Shown here: piece after piece, positions 9,261-17,862 of the stretch
Numbering within the stretch: the first letter of the stretch is position 1
How the letters are laid out: each line of letters opens with the position of its first letter
Source of the DNA: Mycobacteroides salmoniphilum
Lineage (GTDB): Bacteria; Actinomycetota; Actinomycetes; Mycobacteriales; Mycobacteriaceae
Length of the DNA: 64,000 nucleotides
Reading direction: 5' to 3'
Assembly: GCF_004924335.1 (NCBI RefSeq)
Contig: NZ_CP024633.1
Span: 992,001-1,056,000 of the forward strand
The notes under the pieces: generated by a model
Seen by the model: the letters and a program-made list of their open reading frames with translations, nothing else
What the model was told of the DNA's origin: nothing
Database searches by the model: none
Program-made: the position numbers and the translations under genes

Positions 9261-9911
9261 CTACTCTTCCGTGGAGCCCTCGGCGGCCTCGTCCTCGGCG
9301 GGCGCCTCGGCACCTTCGCCGCCGCCACCCTCGGCATCCATCTCGCTGGCGGTCGGTGCCGCGACGACGTTGACGACCAGGGTCTCGGGATCGGAGACCA
9401 AGGTGGAGCCCTTAGGCAGCTCGATGGATCCGGCGGTGATCTGGGTGCCCGCGGCAAGGCCCTCAACCGACACGGTGAGGAACTCGGGGATGGACAGCGC
9501 CTCGGCCTCGATCTCCAGGGTGTTGGCGTCCTGGGTCACCAGGGTGCCGCTCTCGGCGTCTCCCTCGACGTGGACGTTCACCTCAACGGTGACCTTCTCG
9601 CCCTTGCGCACGACCAGCAGATCGGCGTGCACCAGGTTGCGGCGGAGGGGGTGGATCTCGATGGTCTTGGTGAGGGCCAGCTGCTCGCGCCCCTCGATGT
9701 CCAAGGTCAGGATCGCGTTGGTGCCGGTGTGGCGCAGCACGGCCGCGAAATCGCGGGCCGGCAGGTTCAGGTGCTCGGGGGTGGTGCCGTGGCCGTACAG
9801 GACCGCGGGAACCAGGCCGTCGCGGCGTGCGCGGCGCGAGGCGCCCTTGCCGGTGTCCGTGCGGACCGTGACGGTGATCTTGTTGCTGGTGGGGCTGTTC
9901 TTCTTGGACAT
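9261..9911 (-). CDS. rplY: 50S ribosomal protein L25 (CTC family, long form)
   Basis: A 216-residue bL25 with the N-terminal 5S-rRNA-binding L25 domain ([17 protein letters not shown]) and a C-terminal TL5/CTC beta domain, ending in an acidic tail rich in Glu, Gly and Ala. The ATG at 9911 is chosen over the open upstream frame because AAGGAG lies eight bases before it and MSKK matches the usual start. Co-transcribed with pth. Confidence 0.95.
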   Translation of the reverse strand: MSKKNSPTSNKITVTVRTDTGKGASRRARRDGLVPAVLYGHGTTPEHLNLPARDFAAVLRHTGTNAILTLDIEGREQLALTKTIEIHPLRRNLVHADLLVVRKGEKVTVEVNVHVEGDAESGTLVTQDANTLEIEAEALSIPEFLTVSVEGLAAGTQITAGSIELPKGSTLVSDPETLVVNVVAAPTASEMDAEGGGGEGAEAPAEDEAAEGSTEE

Positions 9912-9999
9912 TTGGTCTACTCCTTGCGTTTCGTTAGGCACGGCGCAGGGAGGACAGTCGGGGCGCAGGCCCCGTAGGTACAAGATTCCCGTCGATAAC

Positions 10000-10015
10000 G
10001 GTGGGAGCACCCACC
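10000..10015. terminator. Short GC hairpin upstream of rplY
   Basis: ggtggg-agca-cccacc is a perfect six-pair stem in the 177-bp gap between the SDR gene and rplY. It may end SDR transcription or structure the rplY leader. No T-tract. Confidence 0.3.
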
Positions 10016-10088
10016 CTCGCCGTGACAGCCCGCTCAGAGTAGCCGAGCACGAGCCCGAAAGGCCAATCAGCCCGGGTGTCAGTGCTGG

Positions 10089-10973
10089 TCAAAGCGTAAA
10101 GGAAACCCCGGTGAGCTGCTCGGACAGCTCCCATAGACCCTTCGCGCTCTCGGCGTCCTTGGCTCTGCGGCTGCGGCCCACCGGCTTGGGGTAGCCCTTG
10201 GCCTCGAACGGCCCGTCCGGCCCGATGTAGGTGTCACCCGGCAGGTCCTGGGATGCGGCGTACAGCGCCGGCAGGGCGCCGTGTGCGGCGTCCTGCGCGA
10301 AGAGGTTGCCGGTCTTCAGCGCGATCTCGAAGACCGGGTTCCCGCTGTGCGACTGCAGTTCGGTGGCGGCCACACCCGGATGGACGGTCAGCGCGCGGAC
10401 CGATGATCCGGCCGCGCTCAGGCGGCGCTGCAGCTCCTTGGTGAACAGCAGATTGGCGAGTTTGGATGCGCCGTACGCGCCCGCGCGGGTGTACCCGCGG
10501 CGCTCGTAGTTGAGGTCGGCGAGGTTGATCTTCCCAGCGCGATGCGCGACGGATGCCACCGCGATCACCCGGTCGGTGATCTTGGGCAGCAGCAGGTTGG
10601 TGAGTGCGAAGGCGCCGAGATGGTTTGTGCCGATTTGGCTTTCGAAGCCATCGACGGTCTTGGCCTGCGGCACCATCATGATGCCGGCGTTGTTCACCAG
10701 GATGTCGGCGGCCTCGACGGTGTCGGCGAAGGCGCGCACCGAAGCCAGGTTGGCCACGTCGATCTGGCGTACCTCGGTGCTTCCGGTGATGGTTGCTTGG
10801 GCGGCCTTGCCCTTCTCGGTGTTGCGTACGGCCATGACGACATGGGCGCCCACACGGGCCAGCTCGCGCGCGGTCTCCAGGCCGAGTCCACTGTTGGCTC
10901 CGGTGATGATGACGGTGCGGCCTTCGAATGACGGCAGCTCCCTGGCGGTCCATCGGGTAGTCGACTTGGTCAC
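10089..10973 (-). CDS. Short-chain dehydrogenase/reductase, retinol-dehydrogenase-like
   Basis: An NAD(P)-dependent oxidoreductase of about 294 residues. Rossmann motif TGANSGLGLE near the N-terminus, NNAGIM central motif, and catalytic YGASKLAN (YxxxK). Substrate unknown; the sequence resembles the broad 'oxidoreductase/protochlorophyllide-like' SDRs common in mycobacteria. GTG 10973 is preferred over the open upstream frame: a -10-like TAGGGT lies eight bases before it and the Rossmann fold then starts at a normal distance. Divergent from the erythromycin-esterase-like gene with only a short shared promoter region. Confidence 0.85.
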   Translation of the reverse strand: MTKSTTRWTARELPSFEGRTVIITGANSGLGLETARELARVGAHVVMAVRNTEKGKAAQATITGSTEVRQIDVANLASVRAFADTVEAADILVNNAGIMMVPQAKTVDGFESQIGTNHLGAFALTNLLLPKITDRVIAVASVAHRAGKINLADLNYERRGYTRAGAYGASKLANLLFTKELQRRLSAAGSSVRALTVHPGVAATELQSHSGNPVFEIALKTGNLFAQDAAHGALPALYAASQDLPGDTYIGPDGPFEAKGYPKPVGRSRRAKDAESAKGLWELSEQLTGVSFTL

Positions 10974-11014
10974 GGGAGCTGACCCTAATGGCCAAGGCCG
11001 ATACCGTCGAGGGC

Positions 11015-12184
11015 GTGACTTTTGAGGCAGACGTCGACGCCTTCCTTTCGGGCGTGAGCACACCACCCCGCCTGCTCGGCTTGGGAGAACCCACCCATGG
11101 GCCGCAGGAGTTCGGGTATCTGCGCAATCGGCTGCTTCGTCACCTTGTGGCCGAGCGCGGCTTCCGGTCGGTCGCGCTGGAGAGCGACGCCGTGGCCGGG
11201 TTCGCCGTCGACCGGTATGTGACGGCGGGGGAGGGGACTCTCGACGACGTGCTCGATGCCGGGTTCAGCCACGGGTTCGGTGCTTACCCGGCCAGCCGTG
11301 AGCTCGTCGAGTGGCTGCGCGACTGGAACAGCGGTCGGAGCCCCGGCGAGCAGGTGCGGTTTTACGGTTTTGACGCGACCACCGAGATGATGGCCTCGCC
11401 GAGCCCACGCGACACCCTCCTTGCGGTGCACAGGTATCTGTCGGCGGGTGGTGTCGCCCTGCCGTATTCGGAGGACGTGATCGCCGATCTGGTGGGCGAG
11501 GATGCCGCGTGGTCTCATCCGGAGGCCATGTTCGATGCCGCCGCCTCGATCGGACGATCGGCTCCGGCACGCGCATTGCGGCTGATCGCCGATGAACTCA
11601 TGATCGCATTGGCGATGCATGCCCCCGCGTTGCGTGCCTCAACCTCCCCGCGGCAGTTCTGGAGGATGCGCACCGTCGCCCGTGCGGCAGTGAGCCTGCT
11701 GCGGGCACATTTCGCGATGGCCGATCCTGGTCCGTCCCGCATGTCCACCATGTTGGGTGTCCGGGATGCGCTCATGGCCGAGAACCTGGAGGCCATCGCC
11801 GAGGCCGAAATAGATAGGGGCCCAACATTGGTGTTCGCCCACAACGAGCACCTACAGCGACATCAGAGCACGGTGTCCATGGGCCCTGCGCAATCGAGTT
11901 GGTGGTGTGCCGGCGCACTGATCGCCTCGGCCGGTCGCGTCCCGTATGCGGTCATCGCGGGCGATTTCGGCACCCATGAGGCCAAGGACGTCGGTGTGCC
12001 GCACGCCGCCACCTTGCACGGATGGATGTGGAGCTGGGACTCCGACCGAATCCTCTTTCCCGTCACCGAGATTCCCGACGGATTGTCGCCCCGGCAGGAC
12101 GTGCCGCCGCAGTCCGGCTGTTACCCGATCGATCCCGCCCACCTGGAGGGCGTGGACGCCATCGCGTTCATTCGTAGCCTTTAG
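11015..12184 (+). CDS. Erythromycin esterase family protein
   Basis: About 389 residues with the motifs of the Ere-type esterase superfamily: GEPTHG (Glu25, His28), VALES (Glu56) and FAHNEHLQRH near residue 277. True Ere enzymes hydrolyse the macrolide lactone; many family members have unrelated or unknown substrates. Start: GTG 11015 follows TACCGT (11002-11007) by seven bases, a leaderless arrangement; an in-frame ATG at 10988 would add nine residues but leaves only 14 bases to the divergent SDR start. Whether it contributes to macrolide tolerance cannot be judged from sequence. Confidence 0.82.
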   Translation: MTFEADVDAFLSGVSTPPRLLGLGEPTHGPQEFGYLRNRLLRHLVAERGFRSVALESDAVAGFAVDRYVTAGEGTLDDVLDAGFSHGFGAYPASRELVEWLRDWNSGRSPGEQVRFYGFDATTEMMASPSPRDTLLAVHRYLSAGGVALPYSEDVIADLVGEDAAWSHPEAMFDAAASIGRSAPARALRLIADELMIALAMHAPALRASTSPRQFWRMRTVARAAVSLLRAHFAMADPGPSRMSTMLGVRDALMAENLEAIAEAEIDRGPTLVFAHNEHLQRHQSTVSMGPAQSSWWCAGALIASAGRVPYAVIAGDFGTHEAKDVGVPHAATLHGWMWSWDSDRILFPVTEIPDGLSPRQDVPPQSGCYPIDPAHLEGVDAIAFIRSL

Positions 12185-12189
12185 CGGCC

Positions 12190-12885
12190 TTAGCGCTTCG
12201 TGATCCTCAGGCCTTCGGTGAGGGTGGCGACATCCTTGGACAGTGCCGCGGCCTGCGCTTCGGTGGTCGTCACCGTGAGCTGCACCAGGTAGTTCAGCGG
12301 CCCGTCCGGCACGATGACGTCCCGGTTCCAGGCGTGCACCCGAACGTTCTGGTTGTCGTAGGTGCCCTCGATGGCGGCCGACGGATATCCCTGGAAGTCG
12401 TCCAGGGATGAGGTGATCTTCTGAAAGTTCTGGGTGTTCTGCGCGTCGGAGAACCCGTGTTCGGTGATCGCCTTGCGCGCATCCAGGGGACCGTCCAGCT
12501 TGATGAGGTAGATCACCGCGCTCGGTGTTCGGCCCTGATCGGCCGCGCTGGGTTTGTCGCTGATCAGATAGGCGGGATCGAGTGAGCCCAGATTCTCCCA
12601 GCCGTCGGGCAGCGGCACCTCGACGCGCACGTTCGCCGGACTCTCCGGCGACACCGGGACGACCGTGACGCCGACGCTTTGCAGGTACTCGTTCATCGAG
12701 AGCGGCGCGCTGGTAGGAGGTGCTGTGCTACTCGATGCCGTACTGCCCGAAGTCGGGCTATTCGATGCTGAGCTGCTTGATGTCGAGCTATGTGATGAAA
12801 CGGCTTGTGGTTCTGGTTGTTTCGAGTCGCATCCGGCCGTCGCGAGCGCCATCAGGCACCCGGCGACCAGCGCGGCGCTACGCAT
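12190..12885 (-). CDS. lpqT: Lipoprotein LpqT
   Basis: A 231-residue secreted lipoprotein: signal peptide with lipobox LATAGC (Cys19), then a Ser/Thr-rich linker (about residues 28-62), then an LpqN/LpqT-type domain (NEYLQSVGVTVVPV through VATLTEGLRITKR). Its function in the family is unclear; members are cell-envelope proteins. The start lies inside the end of prs (eight-base overlap), and the order prs-lpqT equals Rv1017c-Rv1016c. Convergent with the esterase gene, five bases apart. Confidence 0.92.
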   Translation of the reverse strand: MRSAALVAGCLMALATAGCDSKQPEPQAVSSHSSTSSSSASNSPTSGSTASSSTAPPTSAPLSMNEYLQSVGVTVVPVSPESPANVRVEVPLPDGWENLGSLDPAYLISDKPSAADQGRTPSAVIYLIKLDGPLDARKAITEHGFSDAQNTQNFQKITSSLDDFQGYPSAAIEGTYDNQNVRVHAWNRDVIVPDGPLNYLVQLTVTTTEAQAAALSKDVATLTEGLRITKR

Positions 12886-13864
12886 TCCCGTCGAAAAGTC
12901 CTGTTACCGAACCATTTTCGAATACTTCGCGGATGGTGCTGGCCAGCAGAGGTGCGATCGACAGGACTGTCAACTGCGGAAAGCGCTTCTCCTCGCCGAT
13001 GGGCAGCGTGTTGGTGACCAGCACTTCGCGGGCGCCGCAGTTGGCCAGACGCTCGGCGGCGGGGTCGGACAGCACGCCGTGGGTGGCGGCGATCACGACG
13101 TCCTTGGCGCCGGCCTCGTGGAGCAGCCCGACCGCCCCGGCGATGGTGCCACCGGTGTCGATCATGTCGTCGGTGATGACGCAGGTCTTGCCGGTGACGT
13201 CACCGACGACGCGGTTGGCCTTGACCTGGTTGGGCACTCGCGGGTCACGGGTCTTATGAATAAAGGCGAGCGGCACACCACCCAGCGAGTCGGCCCACTT
13301 CTCGGCGACGCGCACGCGCCCGGAGTCTGGCGACACGACGACTACGTCCTCGCCATTGCTCACGTAGTGCTCGGCGATGTATCCGCACAGCAGCGACTGG
13401 GCGCGCATGTGATCCACCGGTCCGTCGAAGAAGCCCTGGATCTGGTCGGTGTGCAGGTCCACCGTGACGATGCGATCGGCGCCCGCGGTCTTGTACAGGT
13501 CCGCCACCAGACGCGCCGAGATCGGCTCGCGGCCGCGGTGCTTCTTGTCTTGGCGCGCATAGGGGTAGAACGGCAGGATCGCGGTGATCCGCTTGGCGCT
13601 GCCGCGCTTGAGCGCATCGATCATGATCAGCTGTTCCATCAGCCAGGTGTTCAGCGGTGCCGGATGCGATTGCAGGACGAACGCATCGCAGCCGCGCACT
13701 GACTCCTCGAACCGCACGAAGATCTCGCCATTGGCGAAATCACGGGCGGTCTGAGCGGTCACCTCGACATCGAGTTCCTTGGCGACCTGTTCGGCCAGTT
13801 CAGGGTGCGCGCGACCCGAGAACAGCATCAGATTCTTGCGGTTGTCCGTCCAGTCGGTGCTCAC
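12878..13864 (-). CDS. prs: Ribose-phosphate pyrophosphokinase (PRPP synthetase)
   Basis: Makes PRPP from ribose 5-phosphate and ATP for nucleotide, His, Trp and decaprenyl-phosphoryl-arabinose synthesis. 328 residues, with FANGEIFVRFEESVRGCD, the ATP motif FPYARQDKKHRGREPISARLV region, the Mg site VTVDLHTDQIQGFF, and the PRPP loop VITDDMIDTGGTIAGA. GTG 13864 gives STDWTDNRKNLMLFSG, matching the M. tuberculosis start. An AGAGGA lies upstream. It follows glmU on the same strand, with a 185-bp gap containing a strong hairpin. Confidence 0.96.
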   Translation of the reverse strand: MSTDWTDNRKNLMLFSGRAHPELAEQVAKELDVEVTAQTARDFANGEIFVRFEESVRGCDAFVLQSHPAPLNTWLMEQLIMIDALKRGSAKRITAILPFYPYARQDKKHRGREPISARLVADLYKTAGADRIVTVDLHTDQIQGFFDGPVDHMRAQSLLCGYIAEHYVSNGEDVVVVSPDSGRVRVAEKWADSLGGVPLAFIHKTRDPRVPNQVKANRVVGDVTGKTCVITDDMIDTGGTIAGAVGLLHEAGAKDVVIAATHGVLSDPAAERLANCGAREVLVTNTLPIGEEKRFPQLTVLSIAPLLASTIREVFENGSVTGLFDGNA

Positions 13865-13910
13865 GGCGCAGCTAGTCCTCTTGGGTTGGTAATTTTTTGG
13901 GCTTTGCAAC

Positions 13911-13934
13911 GACGGGGCCGGATACCGGCCCGTC
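13911..13934 (-). terminator. Strong hairpin in the glmU-prs gap
   Basis: gacggg(g)ccgg-ata-ccggcccgtc: ten pairs with one bulged G. It sits between glmU and prs on the minus strand and may attenuate read-through or mark a processing site. Non-T-tract. Confidence 0.45.
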
Positions 13935-14049
13935 GGGGTAATCGTACGGACCTTTCCCTGGTGACTGGGAGCGGGTTGCCGGAATTTGAACGCGAGATGG
14001 CCAAATCCGGTATTCGCCGGGCGTGAGCAGCAGTGTTCACACCTGGCGG

Positions 14050-15498
14050 TCAGGGGTGCTTGGACGCTTCCTCGGCGGCCTTGGCCGCGTCGCTTCCCGG
14101 GCGCTTCTGCGCTACCCAGCCTTCGATATTGCGCTGCGGACCGGCCGACACGGCCAGCGCGCCCGGCGGCACGTCCTCGCGGACGACCGTTCCGGCGCCG
14201 GTGTACGCCCCATCACCGACGTTCACCGGGGCCACGAACATAGTGTCCGAACCCGTCTTCACGTACGAGCCAATCACGGTGCGCCGCTTGGTTTCTCCGT
14301 CATAGTTGACGAAAACGCTGGATGCTCCGATGTTGCTGTGCTCGCCTATGTCGGCATCGCCCACATAAGTCAGATGCGGCACTTTGGTGCCACGGCCCAC
14401 GGTGGAATTCTTGACCTCCACAAATGCGCCCAGCTTGGCGCTTTCGCCGGTCACCGTGCCCGGACGCAGGTACGTGAACGGCCCGATGACCGATCGCGCA
14501 CCGATGGTGGAGCCCTGGCCGTGGGTGCGGATGACGGTGGCGGAGTCGCCGACCGTGACGTCGATGAGGGTGGTGTCGGGGCCGATGTGGCAGTGGCTGC
14601 CGATGACGGTCTGTGAGTGCAGTTGAGTTCCGGGTGCGATGGTTGCGTCCTGACCGATCCGGACGTCGACATCGATCCAGGTGCTCGACGGGTCGACGAT
14701 GGTGACGCCGGCGCGCTGGTGGAAGCGGATGATTCGCCGATTCAGCTCGGCGCCCAGTTCGGACAGCTGCACGCGATCGTTGACGCCGGCCACCAGTGCG
14801 CTGTCGTCAACATGGTTGGCGTGCACCACTTTTCCGCTCTGGCGGATAATCGACACGGCATCGGTGAGATACAGCTCGTGTTGCGCGTTGTTCGAGCGCA
14901 GCTGAGACAGCGCGGCATGCAGCGGCCCGATGTCGAAGGCGTACACGCCTGCATTGACCTCACCGATGGCGCGTTGGCTGTCGGTGGCGTCGGTCTGTTC
15001 GACGATCGCGATGACCTCGCGGTCCTGTGTGCGCAGGATGCGTCCGTAGCCGGTGGGGTCGGCCAGGGTGGTGGTCAGCAGGGTGGCGGCGGCGGGTTCG
15101 GACGTGTGCCGGTTGATCAGCCCCGCGAGGGTGTCCCCGTCGAGCAACGGGATATCGCCAGAGGTGACCACGACGGTGCCGGTGAAGTCCGCGGGCAGCG
15201 CCTGCAGACCGCACGCCACGGCGTGCCCGGTGCCGAGTTGCTGTTCCTGCACGGCAACGCCGATCTCGCGATGCAGCGACTCGGCGAGGATATCGACCGC
15301 GGTGGCAATGCGTTCGCGGTCGTGTCCCAGCACGATCACCAAGTGGTCGGGATTGACGCTGGCCGCGGCATGTACCGAGTGCGCCAGCATCGAGCGACCG
15401 CCGAGGGTATGCAGCACCTTGGGGATGTCCGAACACATGCGGGTACCGGCACCCGCGGCCAGCACGATTACTGCAGTCCCAGCGGAATTGCCTGGCAT
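14050..15498 (-). CDS. glmU: Bifunctional GlmU: GlcN-1-P acetyltransferase / UDP-GlcNAc pyrophosphorylase
   Basis: Makes UDP-GlcNAc for peptidoglycan and arabinogalactan. 482 residues. The N-terminal nucleotidyltransferase has LAAGAGTRM and PKVLHTLGG at residues about 13-33, the QLGTGHAV motif and [11 protein letters not shown]; the C-terminal part (from about 260) is a left-handed beta-helix with the acetyltransferase segment [15 protein letters not shown] and a disordered Ala/Lys-rich tail. Start ATG 15498 has GGGAG six bases upstream. It lies 12 bases or so downstream of tRNA-Gln on the same strand, an arrangement conserved in mycobacteria. Confidence 0.96.
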   Translation of the reverse strand: MPGNSAGTAVIVLAAGAGTRMCSDIPKVLHTLGGRSMLAHSVHAAASVNPDHLVIVLGHDRERIATAVDILAESLHREIGVAVQEQQLGTGHAVACGLQALPADFTGTVVVTSGDIPLLDGDTLAGLINRHTSEPAAATLLTTTLADPTGYGRILRTQDREVIAIVEQTDATDSQRAIGEVNAGVYAFDIGPLHAALSQLRSNNAQHELYLTDAVSIIRQSGKVVHANHVDDSALVAGVNDRVQLSELGAELNRRIIRFHQRAGVTIVDPSSTWIDVDVRIGQDATIAPGTQLHSQTVIGSHCHIGPDTTLIDVTVGDSATVIRTHGQGSTIGARSVIGPFTYLRPGTVTGESAKLGAFVEVKNSTVGRGTKVPHLTYVGDADIGEHSNIGASSVFVNYDGETKRRTVIGSYVKTGSDTMFVAPVNVGDGAYTGAGTVVREDVPPGALAVSAGPQRNIEGWVAQKRPGSDAAKAAEEASKHP

Positions 15499-15515
15499 TT
15501 CCTACTCCCTACTGC

Positions 15516-15586
15516 TCCGTCGCCAGGACTCGAACCTGAACTATCTGAACCAAAATCAGAGGTGCTGCCGATTACACCACGACGGA
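15516..15586 (-). tRNA. tRNA-Gln (anticodon UUG)
   Basis: Read on the minus strand: acceptor TCCGTCG pairs with CGACGGA; D arm with GTGTAATCGGCAGCAC; anticodon stem TCTGA/TCAGA around loop TTTTGGT (anticodon TTG); T arm with GTTCGAGTC. 71 bases without CCA. Directly upstream of glmU, as in other mycobacteria. Confidence 0.95.
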
Positions 15587-15685
15587 CTGTTACAGAATGA
15601 AGACTGTAGTCGACCATGTAGCGAGGCTTGCCGAGCGACAGTAGGTCCACAAGCTCGGTCCTGCGACCGAGGAAAGTGATGGCAC

Positions 15686-16330
15686 ATGGCGGTACCTAGT
15701 AGGCCAGATGGCCCCGTGCGGACTCCTCGCGTCCGGATGGCCGGCACTGAGCGCCGCCGCCAGCTGATCGATGTCGCGCGGTCGTTGTTCGCCGAACGTG
15801 GTTATGAGGCCACTTCTATCGAGGAGATCGCCCAACGAGCCGGGGTGTCCAAACCGGTCGTGTACGAACATTTCGGCGGCAAGGAGGGGCTGTACGCCGT
15901 CGTGGTGGACCGCGAGATGTCGGTGCTGCTCGACGGCATCACGTCGTCGTTGACGAGTTATCGCTCACGGGTGCGGCTGGAACAGGTGGCGTTGGCCCTG
16001 TTGAGCTACATCGAAGACCGCACCGACGGGTTCCGGATCTTGATCAGGGACTCACCGCCCGGGGTCAGCTCGGGAACGTATTCGAGTCTGCTCAACGACG
16101 CGGTCAGCCAGGTGTCGAGCATCCTGGCGGGCGATTTCCAGCGCCGTGGCCTGGACGCTGAGATGGCACCGCTCTATGCGCAGGCGCTGGTGGGCCAGGT
16201 GTCGATGACGGCCCAGTGGTGGCTCGATGCCCGGGAGCCCAAGAAGGAAGTGGTGGCGGCGCACATCGTCAACCTGTGCTGGCATGGCTTGAAGCACCTG
16301 GAAGCCGATCCGCAGCTCCATGAGGAATGA
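15686..16330 (+). CDS. TetR family regulator (Rv1019-like)
   Basis: A 214-residue TetR protein with HTH at about residues 25-70 (LIDVARSLFAERGYEATSIE through VSKPVVYEHFGGKEGLY) and a helical C-terminal domain. Location between tRNA-Gln and the mfd region matches M. tuberculosis Rv1019. In M. tuberculosis the downstream genes are mfd-mazG; here five small secreted-protein genes and a decarboxylase gene intervene. Target unknown; the next gene is the first of the secreted array, so local control is possible. Confidence 0.9.
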   Translation: MAVPSRPDGPVRTPRVRMAGTERRRQLIDVARSLFAERGYEATSIEEIAQRAGVSKPVVYEHFGGKEGLYAVVVDREMSVLLDGITSSLTSYRSRVRLEQVALALLSYIEDRTDGFRILIRDSPPGVSSGTYSSLLNDAVSQVSSILAGDFQRRGLDAEMAPLYAQALVGQVSMTAQWWLDAREPKKEVVAAHIVNLCWHGLKHLEADPQLHEE

Positions 16331-16404
16331 CTCGTCAGGCAGGAACATCTGCGCGCTCCGCACCGTTTGACATAACGAGTGGTTCGTCAGGGAGGTGGTC
16401 GGTC

Positions 16405-16638
16405 GTGACAGGGATTCGCCTCGTTCTGGGCGTGGTGGCCGCGCTCACGGTCGCGGTGGCAGGTGCTCCCACTGCGGCCGCAGACAACTGCAGTGGCCCG
16501 CTGACCGCGCGGGTGTGTGTGAAGCCGGGCAACGCCGAGTTGCATTCCACGCCGAATCGGGAGTTCATCCCGGAGGTTCCGCAGGCATCGCCGTGGCTGG
16601 TCGTCGGGGGCACCGGCTCGGGAATCTGGATCCCATGA
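16405..16638 (+). CDS. Small secreted protein, array member 1
   Basis: 77 residues; I do not recognise the family. GTG 16405 is chosen because GGAGGT lies at 16391-16396, eight bases upstream; a longer frame overlapping the tetR stop lacks this. Signal peptide (LVLGVVAALTVAVAGAPTAAA) with cleavage likely after the Ala-rich stretch. The mature part begins DNCSGPLTARVC and carries two Cys and the motif GNAELHSTPNREFIPEVPQ. This is 'module B' of the array: C-x8-VC-x-x-x-G-[DN]-AELHS-x-PN. It ends in a Gly/Trp tail. Secreted and probably disulfide-bonded by inference. Confidence 0.75.
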   Translation: MTGIRLVLGVVAALTVAVAGAPTAAADNCSGPLTARVCVKPGNAELHSTPNREFIPEVPQASPWLVVGGTGSGIWIP

Positions 16639-16702
16639 TGGAAACCGCGGCCGGGCCGAACGAGTGCGTGACATGCCTCGATCACCTAGAATTTAACTTG
16701 TT

Positions 16703-16740
16703 GGGGTTGACCACAGGATGAGGTGTTTGTCATGACGTCA
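16703..16740 (+). repeat. Duplicated 5' region of secreted array, copy 1
   Basis: 38 bases from GGGGTTGAC to CATGACGTCA covering ribosome binding site and start of array member 2. It matches 17475-17512 at 31 of 38 positions without gaps, showing that members 2 and 4 derive from a duplication including leader DNA. Confidence 0.75.
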
Positions 16741-17028
16741 GTAGTTGTGCGATGGGCAGTGGTCGGGGCTGCCGCGGCTGCGTTGGGCGCCTTGCCTGTG
16801 TCGCTGGCCTCGGTTGCCGCGGCCGATCCGCAGTGTGCGGACCCGGCCATGTGTCAATCCGAGCCGCCCAACCCCGAGAATTGCAACGGCGGACCCGACG
16901 ACATGGTGTGCACCCGTGCGGGGGACGCAGAATTGCACTCGTCGCCGAACCCGGCAGATATCCCGCCGGTGCCGCAGGCCGAGACTCCGCCCTGGATGGT
17001 TTTCGGTAACCCCGGTATGGGCCACTAA
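16732..17028 (+). CDS. Small secreted protein, array member 2
   Basis: 98 residues. ATG 16732 has GAGG eight bases before it; the in-frame GTG at 16723 falls inside that site and is rejected. Signal peptide (VVGAAAAALGALPVSLASVAAA), then module A (DPQCADPAMC, a C-x5-C pair) followed by module B (CNGGPDDMVCTRAGDAELHS) and SPNPADIPPVPQ. Four Cys in the mature protein, none free if paired. Tail TPPWMVFGNPGMGH. It is closest to member 4, with which it also shares upstream DNA. An ACTTGTT element at 16696-16702 recurs before member 3. Function unknown. Confidence 0.78.
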   Translation: MTSVVVRWAVVGAAAAALGALPVSLASVAAADPQCADPAMCQSEPPNPENCNGGPDDMVCTRAGDAELHSSPNPADIPPVPQAETPPWMVFGNPGMGH

Positions 17029-17133
17029 CCGCCTCGACACCGGGACAACACGGCCCTCGATAATTGCTTTGAGATCCTCATGAGTCTAATTTTGACTTGT
17101 TAGGAAATCTAAGCATTAAAGGGGTGTTGTTCC

Positions 17134-17373
17134 ATGCCTGGCTTTCGATACGCCGTGGCGGTGGTAGCGACCGGTCTCCTTGCGGCGGTTCCTGTCAGTG
17201 GTGAGGTGGCAAGTCCGGCGAGTGTTGCCCACGGCGGGCACGGGCACTGCACAGAGCCCCGGACGGGCTCGGAGGTATGCGTCACGCCGGGTGATGCCGA
17301 GCTCCGGTCGTGGCCGGATCCGGCCGATCTGCCGACGCCGCCCGACGTTCCGGTGCGTCCCGACAACCTCTGA
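17134..17373 (+). CDS. Small secreted protein, array member 3
   Basis: 79 residues. ATG 17134 has AAAGGGG nine bases upstream. Signal peptide (FRYAVAVVATGLLAAVPVSG), then a His/Gly-rich stretch HGGHGH, then module B only: CTEPRTGSEVCVTPGDAELRS with WPDPADLPTPPD. Two Cys. The most divergent array member (ELRS in place of ELHS, DLP in place of DIP). Its upstream region shares AATTTT-GACTTGTTAGG with the region before member 2. The HGGHGH run could bind metal, which is speculation. Confidence 0.72.
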   Translation: MPGFRYAVAVVATGLLAAVPVSGEVASPASVAHGGHGHCTEPRTGSEVCVTPGDAELRSWPDPADLPTPPDVPVRPDNL

Positions 17374-17474
17374 GATGGCTGTTGGGGGAGACGCGCGCGT
17401 AATCCTGGCCGATAGGTTCGAAAAAGCTGTGAACTAGCTGTATGACGTGCGAAAAGCGCCTAAAGTCAAACCCT

Positions 17475-17512
17475 GGGGTTGATCAATAGGCGAGGTGCTT
17501 GTCATGACGTCA
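17475..17512 (+). repeat. Duplicated 5' region of secreted array, copy 2
   Basis: Second copy of the 38-base leader-plus-start segment, from GGGGTTGAT to CATGACGTCA, with seven substitutions relative to 16703-16740 and no gaps. It covers the start of array member 4. Confidence 0.75.
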
Positions 17513-17773
17513 CAAGTGATGCGATGGGTGGTGGCAGCCGCGGCCGCGGCCGCGCTGGTCGTCATGCCCGCGGCACTGGCCCCGATGGCGGGCGCAGAGC
17601 AGCCGTGCGCGGATCCGGCGATGTGCCAGGCGCCGACCCCGGCGGCTCCGGTGCACGAGGACGCCGAATTGCACTCCAAGCCAAATCCGGCGGACATCCC
17701 GCAAGCTCCCCAGAGCGGCATGCCGCCCTGGCAGATGATCAATGCTCCCGGAGAGGCGCGTAATCACCCCTGA
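17504..17773 (+). CDS. Small secreted protein, array member 4
   Basis: 89 residues. ATG 17504 preceded by CGAGG; upstream in-frame GTG 17495 overlaps the site and is rejected. Signal peptide (VVAAAAAAALVVMPAALAPMAGA), then module A EQPCADPAMC, nearly identical to member 2, but the Cys pair of module B is missing: a proline linker runs straight into HEDAELHSKPNPADIPQAPQ. Two Cys. Tail GMPPWQMINAPGE resembles member 2. An element GCTGTGAACT at 17426-17435 upstream is repeated before member 5. Function unknown. Confidence 0.76.
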   Translation: MTSQVMRWVVAAAAAAALVVMPAALAPMAGAEQPCADPAMCQAPTPAAPVHEDAELHSKPNPADIPQAPQSGMPPWQMINAPGEARNHP

Positions 17774-17862
17774 GTCGTGGCGCGGTTGGCAGTTGGCTGT
17801 GAACTGACTGGGAAAATGCCGGTCCGATGGCAACGTGAGGCAGGCGGACCTATCGTCTTCTC

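Noticed and set aside
7602..9977. Very long open plus-strand frame (about 790 codons) across fabH, pth and rplY
   Set aside because: It lies antisense to three well-supported genes and its composition is a GC-codon shadow, with no domain.
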